Shown: in pieces, positions 33,738 to 36,093 of the stretch
Position numbering within the stretch: the first letter of the stretch is position 1
How the letters are laid out: each line of letters opens with the position of its first letter
NCBI GenBank assembly: GCA_003605085.1
Contig: QZKD01000030.1
Coordinates: forward strand, 1 to 36,093
Reading direction: 5' to 3'
From: Acholeplasma sp.
GTDB taxonomy: Bacteria; Bacillota_I; Bacilli_A; Acholeplasmatales; Acholeplasmataceae
DNA length: 36,093 nucleotides
Notes under the pieces: generated by a model
The model's input: only the letters and a program-made list of their open reading frames with translations
Database searches by the model: none
Told to the model about the DNA's origin: nothing
Translations under genes and position numbers: made by a program

Positions 33738-35518
33738 TATTCCACCGTCACTGATTTCGCAAGATTTCTAGGTTTATCGATATCATAGGATCTTTCTAAG
33801 GCAGCATAATAGGCAATTAGTTGGGTCGGAACGACCATAACTAGAGGGGTGAGGAGTGGATGAACATCTTGAATGATCACTTCATCTCCTTCTACTTTGC
33901 ATGATTCCATGACAATCTTAAAGGTCTTCGCACCACGTGCCTGGACTTCTTTTAAGTTAGAGCGTGTGTTTGGACTTATTTTAGGATCAGAGATAAGTGC
34001 AATCACAGGTGTTCCATCTTCGATTAAGGCAATCGTTCCATGTTTAAGTTCTCCAGCAGCAAACCCTTCTGTTTGAATATAAGAAATTTCTTTAAGTTTT
34101 AGTGCAGCTTCTAAGCCAACAAAGTAGTCAAGACCACGACCAATAAAGAACGCATTTCTGCGTGTTAAGTAATTTCTTACAAGTTCAAGAATATTTTCAT
34201 TCTCTAAGAATTTTTCAATGGAGATCGCAGCATCGGAAAACTCTTCATGAATATTGAAGGGTTTGTTGGATAGTTCATAAGCAAGGATGGCTAACACTGA
34301 TACCTGTGCGACATAAGCTTTAGTGGATGCTACAGCGATTTCAGGACCCGCAAAGAGTTCTAGGAAGTAGGTTGCTTCACGGGCTAATGTTGATGTAGGG
34401 ACATTCGTGATGGTTAATGACTCATAACCACGTTCTTTGATATCGACTAAGCATGCACGAAGATCAGCTGTTTCACCAGATTGTGTAACAAGGATAAATA
34501 ATGGTTTTTCGCTTATAAGGGGCTTTTGATAGGCAAACTCTGATGCAATATGAACTTCAACAGGTATTGAGCATAAACGTTCAAAGAGTTGTTTTCCAAT
34601 GAGACCAGCATGCATAGATGTTCCAGCAGCTAGGATATATAGTCGATCAGCATTTTTGATAGCTGACAGTATTTCAGGTTTGATGAGAACTGTTTCTTTA
34701 TCATAATAATTGGTGAGAATTCTACGAATAACAGAAGGTTGCTCATGAATCTCTTTAAGCATATAATGTGCATATTCACCTTTGGTGGTATCCGCATCAT
34801 CCAGTTCGATTTTCTTTAAATGAAGATCAAGAGGTTGATGATCAAGATTAAAAAGACGAATATCATCACGTCTCGCAACAATGAAGGTCTTATCATCTAG
34901 TGCATGATAGGTTTCACTATAACCGACTAAAGCCATTAAGTCAGAAGCGATGGTGATTCCATCTACACCTTGACCGACAATGAGTGGACTTTTATATTTA
35001 GCTGCATAGATTTTCTCTGGATCATTGGAGTCTAATACTAAAAGTGCATAGGATCCATGCAAAAGTTTTAGGGTTGTAGTTATCGCATTTTCAACGTGAA
35101 GTGTTTGAGAGAATGTTTCAATTAGTTGAGCAATAACTTCTGTATCTGTTTCACTATGAAATATATGATTATGGAGATATTGATCTTTTAGCTCTTGATA
35201 GTTTTCGATGACTCCATTATGAACAACGATGAAGCGTCTTGTTTGTGAGTAGTGAGGATGAGAATTTTCTTTGTTAACTCGACCATGAGTTGCCCAACGT
35301 GTATGACCGATTCCTATGTTGGAATAATCAGCATATTTTGTTGATTCTATGAGTTTAGCAACTCTTCCTTCATCTTTGTATACATCAAAGATTTGGTAAC
35401 GAGGGTTATATAAACTAATCCCCGCAGAGTCGTAACCTCTATATTCTAAGCGAGTAAGTCCACTTAATACTACCTCTTTAGCATTTTTTTGTCCTATAAA
35501 TCCAACAATTCCACACAT
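33737..35518 (-). CDS. glmS: Glutamine-fructose-6-phosphate aminotransferase GlmS
   Basis: A 593-residue enzyme making glucosamine-6-phosphate from fructose-6-phosphate and glutamine. The start is ATG 35516-35518, which puts the nucleophile Cys2 (CGIVGFIG) directly after Met; GGAGG is eight bases upstream. The glutaminase domain (about 2-235) has HTRWATHG and HNGVIENY; two SIS domains follow (GTSMHAG, SQSGETAD, GLEAALKLKEIS); the C-terminus is the conserved PRNLAKSVTVE. First gene of glmS-glmM-glmU, a complete route to UDP-GlcNAc. Confidence 0.97.
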   Translation of the reverse strand: MCGIVGFIGQKNAKEVVLSGLTRLEYRGYDSAGISLYNPRYQIFDVYKDEGRVAKLIESTKYADYSNIGIGHTRWATHGRVNKENSHPHYSQTRRFIVVHNGVIENYQELKDQYLHNHIFHSETDTEVIAQLIETFSQTLHVENAITTTLKLLHGSYALLVLDSNDPEKIYAAKYKSPLIVGQGVDGITIASDLMALVGYSETYHALDDKTFIVARRDDIRLFNLDHQPLDLHLKKIELDDADTTKGEYAHYMLKEIHEQPSVIRRILTNYYDKETVLIKPEILSAIKNADRLYILAAGTSMHAGLIGKQLFERLCSIPVEVHIASEFAYQKPLISEKPLFILVTQSGETADLRACLVDIKERGYESLTITNVPTSTLAREATYFLELFAGPEIAVASTKAYVAQVSVLAILAYELSNKPFNIHEEFSDAAISIEKFLENENILELVRNYLTRRNAFFIGRGLDYFVGLEAALKLKEISYIQTEGFAAGELKHGTIALIEDGTPVIALISDPKISPNTRSNLKEVQARGAKTFKIVMESCKVEGDEVIIQDVHPLLTPLVMVVPTQLIAYYAALERSYDIDKPRNLAKSVTVE

Positions 35519-35545
35519 GAGTATTTCCTCCATAAGCATAATTGT

Positions 35546-35551
35546 ATTATA
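35546..35551 (-). promoter_or_regulatory. Extended -10 promoter of glmSMU
   Basis: TGA followed by TATAAT, 27 bp before the glmS ATG; the -35 is poor (ATATTG at 17 bp). The leader would be about 20 bases, too short for a glmS ribozyme. Confidence 0.6.
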
Positions 35552-36093
35552 TCACAAATTTTGTTCATCAATATTTCAGAATTTTCACGATATGAAAAAA
35601 AGTTACATGTCAATAATGATATGCAACTAACGAAATAATGTATTATAAAATGTATTGAATTTTTTTGTTAATTAATGTATTACTCTTGAAAATATTAATT
35701 CAAATTATAAAAAACATTAATTCTTTAATTAAGTTCTTACAGTCACTTATTTGTTTAACTGAGAACTTTTCTAAGTATTATTTATATGTTAATATGTTTC
35801 CATAAAAAAAGTTGCCTCCACCCGTACATCGTGACTGTCTGTTGATATGAAAGTCATACTGTGCGACTGTCTTTCTTGTGTCATCTGTATGAAAAATTGA
35901 AAAATGTCATTTTTTTGGATCACTGCATTTTACCATCTACAGATACACTTATTGGCTTAGCTATCTACTCAAATTTTTTGAACAAAATGCAATCTACAGA
36001 TGGTATTTTGGATTGCTCTGACCTTCAATGTAAGACTGTCGGTTATCTTGCATGACTTACACTTGAACACATTAAAAATGATTTTATAGATAG
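35552..36093. other. Gene-poor right end with repeats and interleaved inverted repeats
   Basis: About 540 bp without a convincing gene. 35552-35805 is extremely A+T-rich with short repeats of ATGTATT and ATTAATTC. From 35810 composition changes and repeats appear: GACTGTC at 35833, 35865 and 36034; ATCTACAGAT at 35935 and 35992; TGCATTTT (35924) with AAAATGCA (35984); ACCATCT (35932) with AGATGGT (35998); AAGTCAT (35851) with ATGACTT (36052). A 64-codon plus-strand frame (GTG 35861 to TGA 36055) lacks a good Shine-Dalgarno site and any motif. On the minus strand a frame enters from the edge with FKCKSCKITD, a faint zinc-ribbon look, and stops near 35970; a decayed transposase end is possible. 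Confidence 0.4.

Noticed and set aside
35519-35600. glmS ribozyme/riboswitch upstream of glmS.
   Set aside because: The promoter -10 is only 27 bp before the start codon, leaving about 20 bases of leader, and no ribozyme-like sequence is seen.
35861-36055. A 64-codon plus-strand frame at the right end.
   Set aside because: GTG start without a Shine-Dalgarno site, no recognisable motif, and the DNA carries repeats and inverted repeats better read as structure.
1-36093. Use of TGA as tryptophan (Mycoplasma code).
   Set aside because: ATGA junctions in pot, glm, flavodoxin and FRG genes need TGA as stop, and tryptophans in conserved positions are TGG.
1-36093. CRISPR arrays, rRNA or tRNA genes.
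   Set aside because: No regular repeat-spacer array was seen (the 28-bp array near 12840 has only three diverged copies with no spacers), and no tRNA or rRNA signatures were recognised.

Overview
The window reads as a chromosomal segment of a low-G+C Bacillota. The gene content fits an Acholeplasma-like mollicute best: Lon with an HrcA/CIRCE-type operator, trigger factor, a compact PotABCD operon, DegV and GSI-alpha glutamine synthetase. TGA is used as a stop (several gene junctions are ATGA overlaps), so the Mycoplasma/Spiroplasma code does not apply. Order-level placement is inference. Most genes are on the minus strand; the two plus-strand genes are the YghO/BcerS-like acyltransferase and the O-antigen-ligase-like protein.

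Layout. 1-5360: housekeeping and proteostasis (VanZ-like fragment, degV, engB, lon, tig). 5440-11060: a BcerS/YghO-like gene (+), an operon of a multi-TM protein, a flavodoxin and an FMN-binding lipid-anchored or TM-anchored protein, then manA (-) divergent from a Wzy/WaaL-like membrane protein (+). 11058-12910: an A+T-rich two-gene cassette (SatD family plus DUF3307), preceded by three imperfect repeats with an exact 28-bp period. 12912-15550: ilvE followed by a membrane c-di-GMP phosphodiesterase. 15626-19610: two YwaF/TMEM164-like membrane proteins and a cpsC-cpsD-cpsB module. 19734-24880: an alpha/alpha-toroid-like protein, then potABCD. 24908-27830: a possible 40-aa ORF, an M19 dipeptidase and oligoendopeptidase F. 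27845-29520: a second A+T-rich two-gene cassette, an FRG-domain protein plus a protein that resembles a degenerate class III nucleotide cyclase. 29561-35560: glnA and the glmS-glmM-glmU operon. 35552-36093: a gene-poor, repeat-bearing end.

How it fits together. glmS, glmM and glmU make UDP-GlcNAc from fructose-6-phosphate and glutamine (supplied by glnA). manA links to mannose-6-phosphate, and the Wzy-like protein and CpsBCD point to a surface polysaccharide, though no glycosyltransferases lie in this window. PotABCD imports polyamines; PepF and the dipeptidase degrade peptides and are probably co-transcribed.

The best candidates for something new are the two A+T-rich cassettes. Each is translationally coupled, has its own promoter, and seems to pair a nucleotide-cyclase-like protein with an unrelated partner (a membrane protein in one, an FRG protein in the other). 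That is the layout of cyclic-nucleotide anti-phage systems, but this is a reading of motifs by eye. Two regulatory overlaps are also notable: a perfect GlnR/TnrA-type box that is at once the glmU terminator hairpin and the glnA -35, and a CIRCE-like operator over the lon -35.
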